Assembly: GCF_037042905.1 (NCBI RefSeq)
Contig: NC_087251.1
Location: 48,739,873-48,803,872, forward strand
Length of the DNA: 64,000 bases
Direction of reading: 5' to 3'
Source of the DNA: Lytechinus pictus
Lineage: Eukaryota > Echinodermata > Echinoidea > Temnopleuroida > Toxopneustidae
The translations under genes were made by a program, and so were the position numbers. Under the pieces are notes generated by a model. It was not told where the DNA came from. It saw only the letters and a list, made by a program, of their open reading frames with translations, and made no database searches. Shown here piece by piece: positions 1-12,838 of the stretch; the first letter of the stretch is position 1; each line of letters starts with the position of its first letter.

Positions 1-87
1 GCTTCCTTCCTATTTTCACACCAATGTATTAATAACATATTATACAGATATTCCACATCAATGTATCAAATATAGTTTTAATTGTGA

Positions 88-935
88 AACAAAAACTAGG
101 AATTATTCGTCGCTGTAAACAGTATTTTGATAAAGCACAGTTGAACAAGCTGTATTTGGGCTTTTGTAATGCCTCATATAATGTATTGCTGTACCGTCTG
201 GTCGGGAAGATCTGAAATTAATCACAGTAAGCTAGAGAGATTACATAAGAGGGCGGTATACATGGTGTCTAATTTCTCTTGGGAAACTCCATCTGAACAA
301 ATTTTTTAATTATCCTGGCCAAAAATACGCAATGTCTTTTTTAGAGCATCTTGTTTAATGGTTTACAAGAAGCTGCTTTGTGATAAGTTTATTTATATAG
401 AAGAAGTATCCTCTGGAACAACAAGGAGCACAAATAAGATGAAAATCAGGGTGCCATATGCTCGTACAACCTTCTACCAGAAATATTTTTTGTCACAGGC
501 CCATTGCAATGGAATGAATTACCCGAACGCGTCCGTTTCATAGAAGACATTAAACAATTTAAACGGTGAAATGGCAAAATGGGAAAAAACATTTGATATG
601 TAATAGGGACTAATGGTGGAATCTATTCTATTCTTTCTCCTCATCTTGCACATGTCTTATCTCTTTGCATGTGTATATACAATTTTCGTTTACTTTTAGG
701 TAACATTTGTACAGTATCATATTTCATTTTTTTTTTGTTATTTTCCATAGTTAATTATGATTATTTCATTATTTGATTTTTAATATTAGTATTTATGCTC
801 TATTCGTTGTTTATATTTGAATATATCACCATGTTTGATATTGTGTTTGTTACGAAGTGCCCCAACGAAAACCAGCTTGTTGCTGATTGGGCTACCCTTC
901 TTTTAAATATTTGAAATAAATAAATAAATACAATG
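88..935 (+). mobile_element. Degenerate non-LTR retrotransposon (LINE) 3' end, reverse transcriptase C-terminal remnant
   Basis: Forward-strand translation gives the end of a LINE reverse transcriptase, but only by shifting frames. Around 90-165 it reads KLGIIRRCKQYFDKAQLNKL, then in another frame PHIMYCCTVWSGRS and LERLHKRAVYMV (about 170-265). After a stop, MVYKKLLCDKF and RVPYARTTFYQKYF (358-490) follow, and the frame shifts again into GPLQWNELPERVRF near 500-540. The pattern '-PHL-YC--VW-' followed by 'RVP-(C/A)RT' and 'GP--WN-LP' is typical of CR1/Jockey-group reverse transcriptase ends. The 3' UTR ends at about 860-935 with a short stem (CAGCTTGTTGCTGATTGGGC) and an (AAAT)n tail, as expected for target-primed insertion. 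At least two frameshifts and one internal stop show it is dead. It is 5'-truncated; the exact left border is not visible. Confidence 0.8.
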
Positions 936-1721
936 ACAAAACTATCACTGCTGTTTTATTACTTTACTTTTAAAAAATATCCAAATGAATTACAACTGTC
1001 AATAACTTTGTAAATTAAAACCCATGATAAAAAATAAATCCTCAATTAGATTATCAAGTATGTCTTCTTTTATCATGTGTGCCAAATTTTGAGGGGTAGA
1101 TCAGAGCATTCTGGGGCTGTGGCGAAAATTGTAAGCAAGTGCATAATTATAAAACCACACTTTGTAGTATGTGTCATTAAGACTGTCACTTATGCTTTGT
1201 AGATGTGAATTTAATTCAGAATATCAAATTTTAACCACTTTTACTGACTGAGTGTTTCAGGATAAAGCACATTTTAAATTATGTTATGTACACCAACTAT
1301 TACTTAAATGTAAAAAAAAAATGTTTCGTGTAACGTCCTCTTATATAGAAATATTTTCTAAGAGTATTATCATATCATCAGAAAGGGGGCACTTTTTTAC
1401 TTTTAGACAAGAGGCAAATCCTTAAAAATTCTAAATGTTAAACCATTGAAAAGTCTTGATCACGTTGGTAAGAAGATATGTACAAAATTTAAAATGTTAC
1501 ATGACAACATTTCAGTATCGTTTAACCAGATTGTCGAGAAAACATTAAATAAAATGATAACTGCATTCGCTTGTCAAAATCCCTTTTAACAATGTCTTAT
1601 TCAGAATATGGATGAATCCATGTTCATTTAAGGAGGTTATTATAGTTTTATCACATGAATCGATACCAGGACGATAATTGGCTGATCAGGGCATATGAAA
1701 GTTTGCAATCAATCACAAAAA
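936..1721. other. AT-rich spacer, nothing recognised
   Basis: No coding stretch, splice-flanked exon or repeat that I recognise. Probably intron or 3' flank of the TMEM26-like gene on the minus strand, since its next exon is not found here. Confidence 0.5.
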
Positions 1722-1944
1722 CACTCTAAAAAATATTGGGTAAAAATTCCCAATGAGGGTATTGTGTCCAACCAACATTGGGCATTTCTTTTGGGAATCC
1801 AGTGTGGTGAAAATTTGGCTCATTCTAAAGTAATTTCTGGCTTATTTTTTAACCTTACTGGACAATATGCTTCCCGCATTGGGTAAAATACTGCCCCAAG
1901 TTACCATCATGCTGGTTAAATTTTACCCATTATTTTTTAGAGTG
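1722..1944. repeat. Foldback MITE with CACTCTAAAAAATA termini
   Basis: The left end CACTCTAAAAAATATTGGGT is mirrored at the right end by ACCCATTATTTTTTAGAGTG, giving terminal inverted repeats (TIRs) of at least 20 bp with one mismatch. Internal copies of TTGGG/CCCAA add further foldback structure. No clear TSD could be read (left flank CACAAAAA, right flank AATTTGGG). It is non-autonomous, with no transposase coding. Confidence 0.75.
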
Positions 1945-2180
1945 AATTTGGGATTAAACGAAAGCTGTTTTCTCAGCCAATGAATTTGTACCATTTCGGA
2001 AGATTATGACAGTGTGTATTAACATCATTTGACCTGTGACTCGATTTCTCCAAGAAGAATTTTGAGACTTTTCTTCAACATATTAGCTACCATCCAAAAA
2101 AGATGCAATGGTTTACTTATAGCAGATTAAATTCCCCGACAGATGGCTATTTTTAGGGGTATCAATAAGGACAGTCTTAC

Positions 2181-2404
2181 CAAGTCCACTCTCCCCTCCT
2201 CTTGTACTTCAGAGTGACGATAACTTCGATGGCTGATGGTATGAGGAGAGCGTTCAGGATGAAGACCCTGCCCTCCTTGATGATGTCGTGAACGAAAAAT
2301 GTGAGTATAATGCCGTTGGCAGCGTAGATGAGCCGGACAATGAGAGCCTTGAAGGCTGCAAACAGTGAAACTTTTTTCTCGTTCATTGTCCTCGCGATGT
2401 TGAC
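2181..2404 (-). CDS. TMEM26-like transmembrane protein, N-terminal exon (partial gene)
   Basis: The minus strand carries one well-formed exon: acceptor TGACAG at 2405-2410, an open frame, and donor GTAAGA directly after 2181, leaving a split codon (phase 2). Translation from the in-frame ATG at 2386 begins MNEKKVSLFAAFKALIVRLI, has a hydrophobic segment around residues 12-32, a short loop DIIKEGR, a second hydrophobic segment, and ends TLKYKRRGEWTW. The order 'ALxxRLxY ... G ... LLxPxxxExxxTLKYKR-xEWxW' matches the N-terminus of vertebrate TMEM26, where FSP follows the final tryptophan. TMEM26 is a multipass membrane protein of poorly known function. The frame stays open six codons upstream of the ATG, so the true start could lie earlier, but MNEKK fits the family length. 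The remaining exons are not found in 1-2180 and must lie beyond the left edge. The family call rests on remembered pattern, not on an alignment. Confidence 0.72.
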
Positions 2405-5400
2405 CTGTCATTCAAAACAAGCAGAAATCAGTTGTTAGATATTCCTCATTAACGATAAAAGAAAGAAAATGGACACATATACTAAAAAAAACTTACTGTC
2501 AAATAGTCTTGTTTTGGATCGAGTTATACCAATGTGACGTTGTTGCGTGTATATTTTCCCTGTGTTTGAATGTCTAAAGCTACATGCATATACATGTATG
2601 AATGGTGATTCCACTTCAGTGGATTTTCATTGAGACCCCTTCATTCTATAATGGCGAATACATGCAGGTCTGAAATAAAAGAAACTAGGATTTCCTAATC
2701 CATGACGTAATCTGGTTCTTTTCACGATGATCCATGTTTTGAGAGGTTTGAGTCACTGAATAGTAAGTAAAGTAATAAATCCTTGATTGACCAATGAATA
2801 GATGGACAACCCCACGAGCACTTATCAGTTTATGCCTTTTGTCCCTTTTTGCCTCCTGTCAACGAATGGTTGCCATGGTTGCGGATAGGACGGGTGCTAT
2901 GTACCTCATTGCATAGTGTTCAAAACTCTTGTACTATAAAATTGTTTGAGGTTCAACGTTCCGAGCTTAAATGAATGGTAAGTATGGGCTTAGAGTCAAC
3001 TGAATATAACATCAAGCCAATATGACGACACCTTGATACTACATTTTGATTGGCTCCTTACATTAACAAATAGCACATTGTTTAAGTATGTCACTCTATC
3101 AACAAATTGCTAAAACATTTTTTGTAATTGTTTAAACTTTTTTAACTTGTTTAAAAATTAAAACAATAGTTAGTAAAGTGATGGGCTTAAACAACGTGCT
3201 TAAAATTGTAAACAGCGTTTTACAGTACGGTGTAAAACCTATCTGTGAAATGACGAATTACACGAAAAATTTGGACTATAAAGCTTTGGTTTTGGCGTTA
3301 CATTAAGATCGACCTGAGAGAACCTTGATTTATGCTTTTCAAATGTCTAAAAACTGTGTATCAAATCCTAAAAATAATTATATGAGGTCAAAATGATCAT
3401 TAAATTAAATCTACAAAATAATTAAGCAGCTCTCACCAAGCTGTGAAGACGGGGTCGAAATGCAAAGTAAGTCACACCACACATGTATCACTGAGGAGTT
3501 TTGGCTGAAACGATTTTGCAATACACTCTTATCTTTTGGAAAAACGATGGTCAAAAACGGTGGTCAGCCCTTAAAATTATGCTTAATCAATCGTCATATT
3601 GAATAACTTGCCCTGGACTTTATGTCATTTTCAGGGAATCTATCTCCCGAGCAAAAAATAAAAGAATGATCATGTGCGCCACCATACGGTGCGCTGCGAT
3701 GACCGATGACTGCGTGGAATAAACAAATGACCATATTTTCGGCGGGTGATGTGTCAAGCAAAACCGGCCCTGACAGAATAAATGATAGAATAGGTGGCAT
3801 CTAAATATAGTATCAAACGATGTGAAACAGAAAAAGAAAGACTGAAGGGTTAAATATGATATTATACACTGAAAGTTTATCCCAAATTTAGATGTTCATT
3901 TAAGAAAAGATCAAAACTGTCATTCACTCGAGACTTTTTTTTAGATTGCGCTCTATACGTGCCCCTCCAAACGACTTAATTTGCCTTGACCGAGACCGAT
4001 TCGCGCAGTCTGTGCTAACTCCAAACTTCACCTTCATGGGTGTAATTATTTTTCAAAAACTAACCAGTAGTTATTTAAATCATCTAAAAACGCTCGTAAT
4101 TATTTATCAAAACACTAATTCCCCGAAGGACCGAATGATTTTCCTTTATGGGAGATTATGAATAAGAAATAATCCAAATTTATATTCATGTGAAGAAGAG
4201 TTCTCAGTGTGCATCGCAGATTTTATGTGACTTTTAAAAGTCTCTTTAGGCCTATGACGTCAATGGTACGGGTCTAAGATCTAAATATATATCTTGCATT
4301 GCTTCGAGCCACTAGTCCAATCTATTTACCGTGACACAGATTCACCATTTTCATCAGGCTGCGCTCCTCAGAATATGAATTTCAACTAGAATCTACTAAC
4401 AGCTCTAAGCATATGACAAATATAATTGTTGTGATATATACAGCATAATACTCATTGGCACGACCAAGCGCTGTTTTATCGTCCTAATTGTCGTCCTAAT
4501 TGTGTTTACTTGGTAACAAAAGTCATTCTACAGATCAACGTGCCCCTTTTACGTCATGGTGACATCATGATGACAAAAGCTTATGATGATATTAACGCCT
4601 CCCTGGCGCTAAATTATTTTTATTACACATTTTTTGCCTGGTACCCTAGAGTTTTCAAAGAAACGCAAATTATGCAGTCAAAAAGGATTTATGGTTATCT
4701 GGAATTTGATATAGTGACGAACACTTAGTCATACATTTGGCCTAATCCAGAGTATTTAGCCCAGATCATTAAATGAAAATGAAAATTCAATTCATTTCAA
4801 TCTATTCCTTAACCATCAAACACAAAAACAATGCAAACAGATTGACAACAAAATTATGCGAAAATACAATGATAGTAAGGTGACCCCGGAAAAGCAAGGC
4901 AGTTGGCAAATTCGACGACATTCAAGTATTACAAAAATAATTTTTGAATACGGAGGGACAGCTAGGGCTATCATTTTAAACAACAAAAACAGAATGATTT
5001 ATGAATTAAAATGTATTCGTTATGATTTTCACACAGGCTACCCCCATGCCCCTTTCCCGAGGAGACGTTTCATCACAAGCCTCATGCATGCGATGACTGT
5101 GTTGGCTATATTAGCTATTACGCCTATAGTGATAACATAAGCAATCGGACAGGTCGATGGGATCAATGAATATCGAACAAAATAAAAAGGTAAGGATTAC
5201 TTGTTTCGCTCCGTTTGTCATGTTTATGAACTTGTCAACGTAACTTTCTTTTTTTTTCTCTTATTGCAAAATAGCTATCGTAGTATAATTGAGTCATTTC
5301 CCTTTGAGCTAACCTTGGCAGGAATTCGTGAAGCAGAGATCGGTGTAGTAGTCATTAATTGATTGTTGTTATCGGTCATTATTTTGATGTATACTTCCCT

Positions 5401-6848
5401 GTCCATTTCCACAAAAAAATATGTTAGCGATAATGGTACAGCGGCGATAGCCGAGTATTTTCTAAAAAGTTGAATTCATAGAAAAGTAAGATATCCTGTA
5501 CTTTTACGAGAAACTTATTCAAAAAGGCTGACTTTAGTCATTACTTAAAACGTAATTAGCATGAATATTACCAAAGCAATATTATTTAATAATAGGAAAA
5601 AATAATTTTTCATTATTATATATGCGATATTAAAAGAAAGAAGATAATGTGAAATATGCCTGATAATTTGAAATTTGGTTTGATGTTCCGGCCGGGGGTA
5701 AATATTAAGATAGATTTGAATTGTATTGTAATATCATTTTAAATCATAATTCATACCTCTTGCCTTTAGATGGTGCAAATGACCACATAGCTACTGATCA
5801 AACATAAAGTGAATAGGGAAAGGCTGGACAATTACTGACCTTTACGTCACAAACTACATGGCACATTACCAAATAGATATCATAATCATACAAAGGGGTG
5901 TAGGATGTGTGCTCTGTTTTTTAATATCTGTACCAGAACATCCCTGATACCGAAGCGGGAATGGACCTTTCATATTAATACTAATCATGCAGATACATTT
6001 TAAGAACTGTACAAATGGATTTCTAGCCCATACACCGTGACAGACATTCAGAACAATGATACTATATAGTCTAAATCGAGAATGTATCGCCTACACCTTT
6101 TTTTTAGCTAAAAGTAAACGATAGATGAAATATTACACACAGTTTTATACCAACCTTTTATTACGAAGAAAGATCACTGTTGGGTGTCAGTTTGGTGGCA
6201 AACAAGTTGGAATATTCCCAAAATGTAAAAAGTGTCTTTAAAAGCACGAGTTGCATTATTCAGATGAAGACCTGAAGATTTGCTTAGACGTTGTTGCAGC
6301 AGGCCTCTGCTTTAAATGCAAAATGTGGAATATCGCTCTTAAATCCCATTTTCTCGTCTGCTTTTCGAAAATCTGACGAAAATAATTGCTTTCCAATGGT
6401 AGTTTGTTGCTGTTTAAATAGTTTTCCCGTCAGGGGAAACAGAATAGAGATTTGTGCACAGATTGACCTGGCATGAGGGTCTCAATTTCTTGGATTCATC
6501 ATAATAAAAACTTAACAATAACCACCAAATACTCATCTGGCCGTTAGCCAGGATGCTTGTTCCGAAAGAGCCAGAAAATTGAACAGTTGATCTGACATGG
6601 AAGGAACACTCTTAACCCAACTTTGTAAAATATAGGATATCTATGTCATTTGTAAATGCACGATAGGGCAGTTATTGAGAAATCATCATTATTAAAACAG
6701 GGGCAGACTATAATTCCGGGATAGCTTGGTATTTTTTTTATTCCCTATAGATAACTGCGGAAATCATAACAATTGAAATTAATTGGATTAACCTCATGAG
6801 CGTGAGTCAGTGATTTCCCATTATTCGTCATATAGGGATTTTTCCAAG
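2405..6848. other. Long AT-rich non-coding stretch
   Basis: Presumed upstream region or 5' intron of the TMEM26-like gene. The open frames of 60-94 codons here (for example 3594-3800 minus and 4856-5140 plus) show no family signature, no flanking splice signals that I trust, and no codon bias distinct from their surroundings. The sequence GGTTGCCATGGTTGC near 2868 resembles an RFX X-box but stands alone. Nothing else recognised. Confidence 0.45.
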
Positions 6849-7131
6849 GCGCACGACGGATTCAAGAACTCAGTAAATGTATTGGAAAGGCCTGCCAAAT
6901 GACAAAGATCAGCTAGGGGTCTTTCTCGAGAATTAGTGAACCAGAACAGCAGTTTCGTCCTGAGTTTCAGAACTGACGAAAAATTGCAAAATTATGTCGT
7001 TTGTCCAGAGTCCAGGACGAAACAGTTGCTTTGAATCACCAATTTTCGACAAAGACATTTTGGTTGTTCATTGTCAAAAAGAGCATAATTATGACAATAC
7101 ATTTTCAATGTTCTTGAATCAGTCGTGCGCT
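6849..7131. repeat. Foldback repeat family, copy 1 (GCACGACGGATTCAAGAAC termini)
   Basis: The left end GCGCACGACGGATTCAAGAA is mirrored by GTTCTTGAATCAGTCGTGCGC at the right end (one mismatch). The interior also contains mirrored pieces (TTTCGTCCTGAG and CCAGGACGAAAC; GACGAAAAATTGCA). A second copy with the same termini and interior is at 28086-28298, and a fragment is at about 62325-62390. It is non-coding; the terminal class is not determined because no TSD is evident. Confidence 0.7.
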
Positions 7132-9306
7132 GTCGAAGCGAAGATTCCCTTGCACGGCCTACGTACCATGGGGCAAATTATTCGAGGCAATTACGCGTAA
7201 CTACGCAGACCTGTTGATTTGGTGGAAATACAGAAAAAATACTTGAACTAATCGGACTCATTTTTAGTTGTTAGTATATTAAATGAAGCTCGAAAATGCC
7301 ATGGGCAAATACTCCCTAGCTTTGATGAGCTCAAATGATTCACTACTAAGTCAGTCATATGTGCACCGTCATTTTTGTAATTTCAAAATGTTGGATTAAA
7401 GTTGTTGACGAGTAATTTTTTTCAAATCATTCGGAAGAAGCACCGCGCCGTTTTCTTAGATTCTGCGCGTGTTTGGATGAACACGATGAGTATACAGTAG
7501 CTTGTGTATACAAAATAAATCATATATATATAACAGGAACTTGTATACAAAATAAAACATAATAGTGAACAGTGAACAGCACATCACTAGAGGTGTTCAA
7601 GTCAAAGATCGAAAAGAGCTACCTACGATACGACTAAATATCACCGTGCCCTCTCTCACCCGCTGCATTCATACCAATTGGTCCAGCAGTGTACACATCC
7701 AGATCCAGATCCAGAGCAACAAAAACCGGATGCAGGAGAAGAGATACATAATTATGAACATCAGTTATGTTGTAAGTAAACATTTAATATGTTGATATTC
7801 TTGTATGATAGGAAAACCTCTGCCGTTGAAAAGGATATATCTTTGATGCGCTGGTGAATAATCTTAAAAAGGAAAGTATATAGTTAATATTTTCAATTAA
7901 TATATTTAGTAGTAGATACAATTAATATTAAATTGTAATTAATAAATAAGCATAACGATCTAAATAAATGTTGGCTCATTGTTATTCATGAAGGTTCATC
8001 GGCATGTTTGTAATGGTTTCCTGGAATTGTTGATTTCCTTGTTTTTCTTTCCTGATTAGAGGGTCACATCATTCATGGACCATGGTCACGTGTCAAAACA
8101 TGTACTCATCGGTTGTCGTTTACATGGCTTTATTCAGAGAATTACACGTTTTGTAACAATGACCCAAAATAGACCAATGTCCTCTAATTCCCTCAGTTCG
8201 GAATCCGTTCGACATTATTATGAAATAAGTCACTGTCATTTATTTCGTAAGTGCTGGTGGCATCTTTCCTCTCCCATTGACGATGTATAGAATCACCACA
8301 CTACACGAAAAGAGAGATGAGGTATTCACGACAATGCCCTAAGTTCATATTGATTTTATTTCATGTTTTTTCTTCACTTTCTTTATTCAAACAATAGTAT
8401 TGTAATTCAATCTTTAATCGTTTTTTTTTTCTTCAAATGTGCATATGTGCTTCCAATTACATTTTAAGTGACCATGTAAAAAATCTGCACATTTGGTATT
8501 CCAGACAGTGTTTTTATTTTCTGCCATGTTCCAAATTTCATGTCCCTTTAAAATTATTATTATATCCAAAACTAAGACCCAATAGCTAACCTTGGCCTAA
8601 AACCATGGGACTGTGGGCTATAGCGCCAGTGTCAAAATTTTGGGGCGGGAAGACGCCCACCCGCTGTTGCTATATAATGGCAAAAAATGCGTGAAAGGAA
8701 AAACAGGAAGAAAAAGAAACAAAATAGAGAAAAGCAAAGGTTGCCAAACCAGAAGCGATTAAAGAAAAGACATTTTTTAAATGGTTGTTATGGTTGTGTT
8801 TTTTAAGTACAAGTTGTCACTCTATCAACAAAACTGTTCGAATACAAATGGCGCCATCTTTCGATCAGATTTCGTAAACATTCGTTTTTGCAAGATTTAA
8901 GATTCTTCTTTTGCTCATGGTGTCACGAGCAGGAAGGCAAAAAATATTCATTCGACCAAACCCATTCGATTTTTTTTTTATTTGATATAGCTGACTGACA
9001 AAAGTGTATGAATATGATTGGCCATCTAAAACTGATTCTAGGATGGGCAAATAATGGATTTCTTTTTCCCGAATTAAGAAGAAATATCATTTCACTTTTA
9101 GAACTTTTTGACTGGCGGAAGATTTCATGCTATTTTACTGGTTGAGGTGATGAATTTGATACCGTCTTCATATTCTTTTTGTAAATGAGCCGGTCGGGGT
9201 ACCCTTCTCTGGTCAGATATGGAATTTACTTTTACTAATCATTCGATCCTCTATTTTCACCTTTATTTTGTAATTTTATGGGGAATAACATCCAATACGA
9301 TATGGC
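7132..9306. other. Non-coding stretch, nothing recognised
   Basis: AT-rich sequence with short TA runs (about 7528-7545) and poly-T. A possible exon-like open frame at 7565-7795 ends at a GTAAGT (7770-7775), but the encoded peptide has no recognisable domain. No repeat borders could be placed. Confidence 0.4.
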
Positions 9307-9314
9307 GTGCCAGT

Positions 9315-9394
9315 CACTAGCGTACTTTTTTTTTTTTCTTTTTTTTTTTGCTTGTCAAATTTTTTTCTGGTACGAAATCCTTCATTTGTGATTG

Positions 9395-9431
<37 letters not shown>

Positions 9432-9570
9432 TGTCAAATGTTTTTCTGGTACGAAATCCTTCATTTGTGATTGAAGACCTTTTTTTTTTTTTTTTTTTTT
9501 GCTTGTCAAATTTTTTGGCGGACGGTTTTGCCCCCCCCCCCCCCTGTGAAAAATCCCAGGTACGCCACTG
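9315..9570. mobile_element. hAT-type MITE with 8-bp target duplication GTGCCAGT and poly-T internal repeats
   Basis: An exact 8-bp direct repeat GTGCCAGT sits at 9307-9314 and 9571-9578. Between them the element starts CACTAGCGTAC and ends GTACGCCACTG, i.e. imperfect inverted termini of the CAGTGGCGTAC type. Eight-base duplications with CA..TG ends are the hAT signature. The interior holds about three tandem units of roughly 70 bp, each a long T-run followed by GCTTGTCAAAT, TTCTGGTACGAAATCC and TTCATTTGTGATTGAA, and then a run of about 15 C. It has no coding capacity. Confidence 0.85.
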
Positions 9571-9578
9571 GTGCCAGT

Positions 9579-11395
9579 ATAATGATTCATTGTCTTTTCA
9601 CACTTTAGTCCAAAGTAAAACTCAAACATTACAAAAATCGTAATATTAGGGTCTAATGGTCACAATCATTCTATGAGAATGACAATATTATGTCTTAACA
9701 TGGGTTCTTCGCATTTTTATTCATCCGTAATATCTACGACACACGATCCACTAATCAAGTCAAGCACGAGTTAATTTATCTTTTTCTTTTCACGTTAAAT
9801 TGATATTTGAGTTGGGTATTAAAGGGATCGTTTAACATTGTGAGAAGCTGATTTAAAAAATTCTCAAATTAAGATGAATTATGTTTATGAGTTTATGTAC
9901 TTGTTCTAAGAAACCCTGGAAATCATCTTTATTTTGAATGAAAAGTTGTTAGAAGGTAGGTAAATGTGATTATATTAGAACTCGTCTACTAGACGATCTC
10001 CCAAATTACTGTGACATCCCGATTTGAAAATAAAATTGTATGCCTCCCTCTGCGTTGAGATCGTAACGGACACGCAAGCGAGAACTGTCAATCAACCAAC
10101 AGTGAATGGGGGCAAGGCCGCTCCGGCCGGCATGCACTGAGAATTGTAAACATTACATGCAGCGCATGTTCTCTGCTCGCTCGTTTATGTGCCTTGACGG
10201 TTCTAGTCGAAGCAGAGAAAGTATTATGAAAGAAGAAAAACAGATTCTGATAGCGCAACGAAAGATATGTACAGACCATCTAAGATAAGAAAAATGCAGA
10301 CTTACTGACTCCTCGCCGGGATGGTAGTAATGTGGCAAATTTGGGGCGATGTACTTTAATATTACATGAAGATAAAGCGAAAGTGTAGCACCAGAATAAA
10401 ATATGTGCGATCCAGAACATCATACATGTACTTGAGAATAGAATAAGAACATGTGGTCTCTCGAGCTCTGCGTGTGTCGTGAGCTGAGGCATGGACCATG
10501 GCTAGCTGAGGGAAGGATGGCTTTATCCCATGCGTGAACGTTTCGTTGTTTATGTGGGTATGCAAATGACTTGGTATTACGTAAGACTCTTCCCATATCG
10601 CTCGAAAAATGAACATAATACAGGACATTCATTTTTAATTGTGCAGTCACATGATTATAACATTTCATTTATTCAAGACTGTTTCTCTAATGGGCCGAGC
10701 ACCTTTTTGAGAGCAGTAATCAAAACTGTAGTAAATCTGCCATATTTTATTCACGTATGCACTCCCTTCCTTTGAACACGAGGTCCTTTCTTCTTCTTCT
10801 TTTGCTTGACAAATTTTTGGCGAAATACCTTTAGATTGTAAATTTTTAGATGAAAACCTTTTTTTTTTTTTTTTTTTTGCTTTTCAAAATTTTCTCATGA
10901 ATTATGCCTCCTCCCTTTAGAAAAACCTGGATCCACCCCTGCACAACGTAAAGCTGTCCACCCCCCCCCCCCTCCAACACATAACTGCACAGCCCAACAA
11001 CCAATGTAACGAACATTTTTATAATAATTATATAAAAAGATTTGGTGCAGCATAAATTATATAAAATATAAAGGTATATGCTGGGGATAAAAAGGACATA
11101 AAAATAATTGCATTATTCTGTGGCCGGCGGCGAAAGCATAAAAATATTAGATTCTGGATTGGCGGTGTTCCGGCGGTGTTGAAGCATGATCTTCCGCCGC
11201 CAGTGCCAGAATGTATATTTTTACGTACTTGGGGGGGGGGGGGGTAAGAAATATTTCCATCCACATTTCTTCCACATCGGCTGATAAATGCTTAATTATT
11301 ATCATTTAGGGGGGGGGGGGTGTCCCATGCAACTAAAGTCTGAATTTTTAAGTACATCGTAGCTTTATTCTTACAATCATGGACCTACTATGGCC
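9579..11395. other. Non-coding stretch with a related poly-T/poly-C element remnant
   Basis: The segment around 10800-10942 shares TTTGCTTG(A/T)CAAATTTTTGG and a long T-run with the element at 9315-9570, and ends in GGATCCACCCCTG, a typical right end of CAGGGGTGGATCC-type elements. No matching left end or TSD was found, so it looks truncated. Runs of C (about 10960) and G (11229-11244, 11310-11320) follow. The overlapping 60-90 codon open frames at 10088-10775 on both strands have no recognisable product. Confidence 0.45.
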
Positions 11396-11960
11396 TAAAT
11401 TAATGATGCGAGCGCGAAGCGCGCAAGGTAATTTTTATTTTTATATTTCGCCTTGAAAAGAAATATAGGAGCGCGAACTTTTTTTATGAACATGAACATC
11501 TTAAACGGGTCATTCTACTCACTTTTGGTAATCACGCAGGGTATGTTCATCTTAAACAATTCGATTTGATTTATTGTTCTCGTAAATGCGTATTAGCATT
11601 TTCATAACAAAAGAAACATAATATCGTTTAAAATTTTGGCATGAATAATAGAGTGTACTTATTAAAAATATGATTCAACCCACACACACCAAATGATCCA
11701 CACCCAACATATTATGATATTAACAGGATCGAGGATTGTCATTATAAGCACATTGCTTGGAAAAAAATAACTGAAAACCCGAGATTCAAACTTATTATAT
11801 TGCATTGATTATACAACAGAATGGTGCGAGCGCGGAACACGAAGAACGAGTTGAAAATTATTAATATTTTGACATGAAGAGCTGAATCGGGTCATTCTAA
11901 TCAAATACGGTCTTATGGTAAGTATAAAGTTTATACGCCAAGCGGGCTGATATTTGTTGA
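11396..11960 (+). repeat. GCGAGCGCGAAGCGCGAGC-type repeat units, outlying pair
   Basis: One good unit core (GATGCGAGCGCGAAGCGCGC) lies at 11406-11425 and a degenerate one (GTGCGAGCGCGGAACACG) near 11823. Each is followed by diverged copies of the roughly 100-400 bp spacer seen in the arrays at 14.5-17.9 kb, 32.5-33.0 kb and 56.6-57.1 kb (phrases such as 'gaacatctta', 'gggtcattctaat'). Confidence 0.6.
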
Positions 11961-12542
11961 AATTAAGATCTTAATACGAAACATTGTATAAACTGTTTTG
12001 GAATATTGCTGCATATTTTCCTGAATAATGATAAGAGCGCATGTAAAACACAAGCTGATTTAAAAAAAAAGTATATTCGCGATTGATTTTTTTTGTATAA
12101 GGATTTCTACTTTTTCTGTTTTCAAATCGTTCCTCTTTTCTTATTTCATTCACTTTTCTTCTTCTTATATCCTTTCTTATCGTTCCTCTCTATTTGCCCT
12201 TTCTCTAGGCATAGATAGCAAAGCCCCAAGAAACTCCAGAATCCTGAGACGTCCAGATGGTATTTTGTACAAAAAAATGAAGTCACCAATCTAAAAATGT
12301 CACTTTAATCCGATTTTAAAAAATGTGGAAAGACACATGCAGGGTTCGGCGACAGGGCATATAAAGTTTAGGAATAAAATAGAGAAATGCCAGTAAACGC
12401 AAAGAGTTGAATTTGAAAAGTTTTTCGATTTTATATTAAAATCCTACATTTTTATTTCAATAGCATGTTCGTGATATTACTTATAACCCCTTATAACATA
12501 GCATTATGAAGGGTTATATATAGATATTCCCGTGATGCACAT

Positions 12543-12830
12543 CAGTGTTTCCACTCCTCCCGAAATTCCGAAAATTTCGGGAAATTTTACCTTTTCCAGG
12601 AAAGGTTCCGAATGAAACAAATCCATGCAGGAAATTTCGGGAAATCCAAAGATTACAAGTAAACAATAATTAAACATAACAACTGTCAACATTCATGTTA
12701 TATTTTTTTAATTGTTTGCTGAAAGTTTCGGCTGGCTACATTTTTGTACAATTTTTGTTAAAATCAAACTAAAAATTCTAGGAAATGTCTATAAATTCGA
12801 GAAGTTTGTTTTGGATCTGTGGAAACACCG
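12543..12830. mobile_element. hAT-type MITE with 8-bp target duplication ATGCACAT
   Basis: An exact 8-bp duplication ATGCACAT lies at 12535-12542 and 12831-12838. The element starts CAGTGTTTCCAC and ends GTGGAAACACCG, so 11 of 12 terminal bases mirror each other. The interior is rich in AAATTTCGGGAAAT-like palindromes and TTCCAGGAAAGG. At 288 bp it has no transposase. Both the duplication length and the CAGTG start fit the hAT superfamily. Confidence 0.88.
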
Positions 12831-12838
12831 ATGCACAT

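Noticed and set aside
4856-5140. 94-codon plus-strand open frame
   Set aside because: No domain, no splice context and no conservation argument is available; length is within chance for this amount of DNA.
9276-9643. Lys-rich minus and Phe-rich plus open frames
   Set aside because: They are caused by the poly-T modules of the hAT MITE at 9315-9570.
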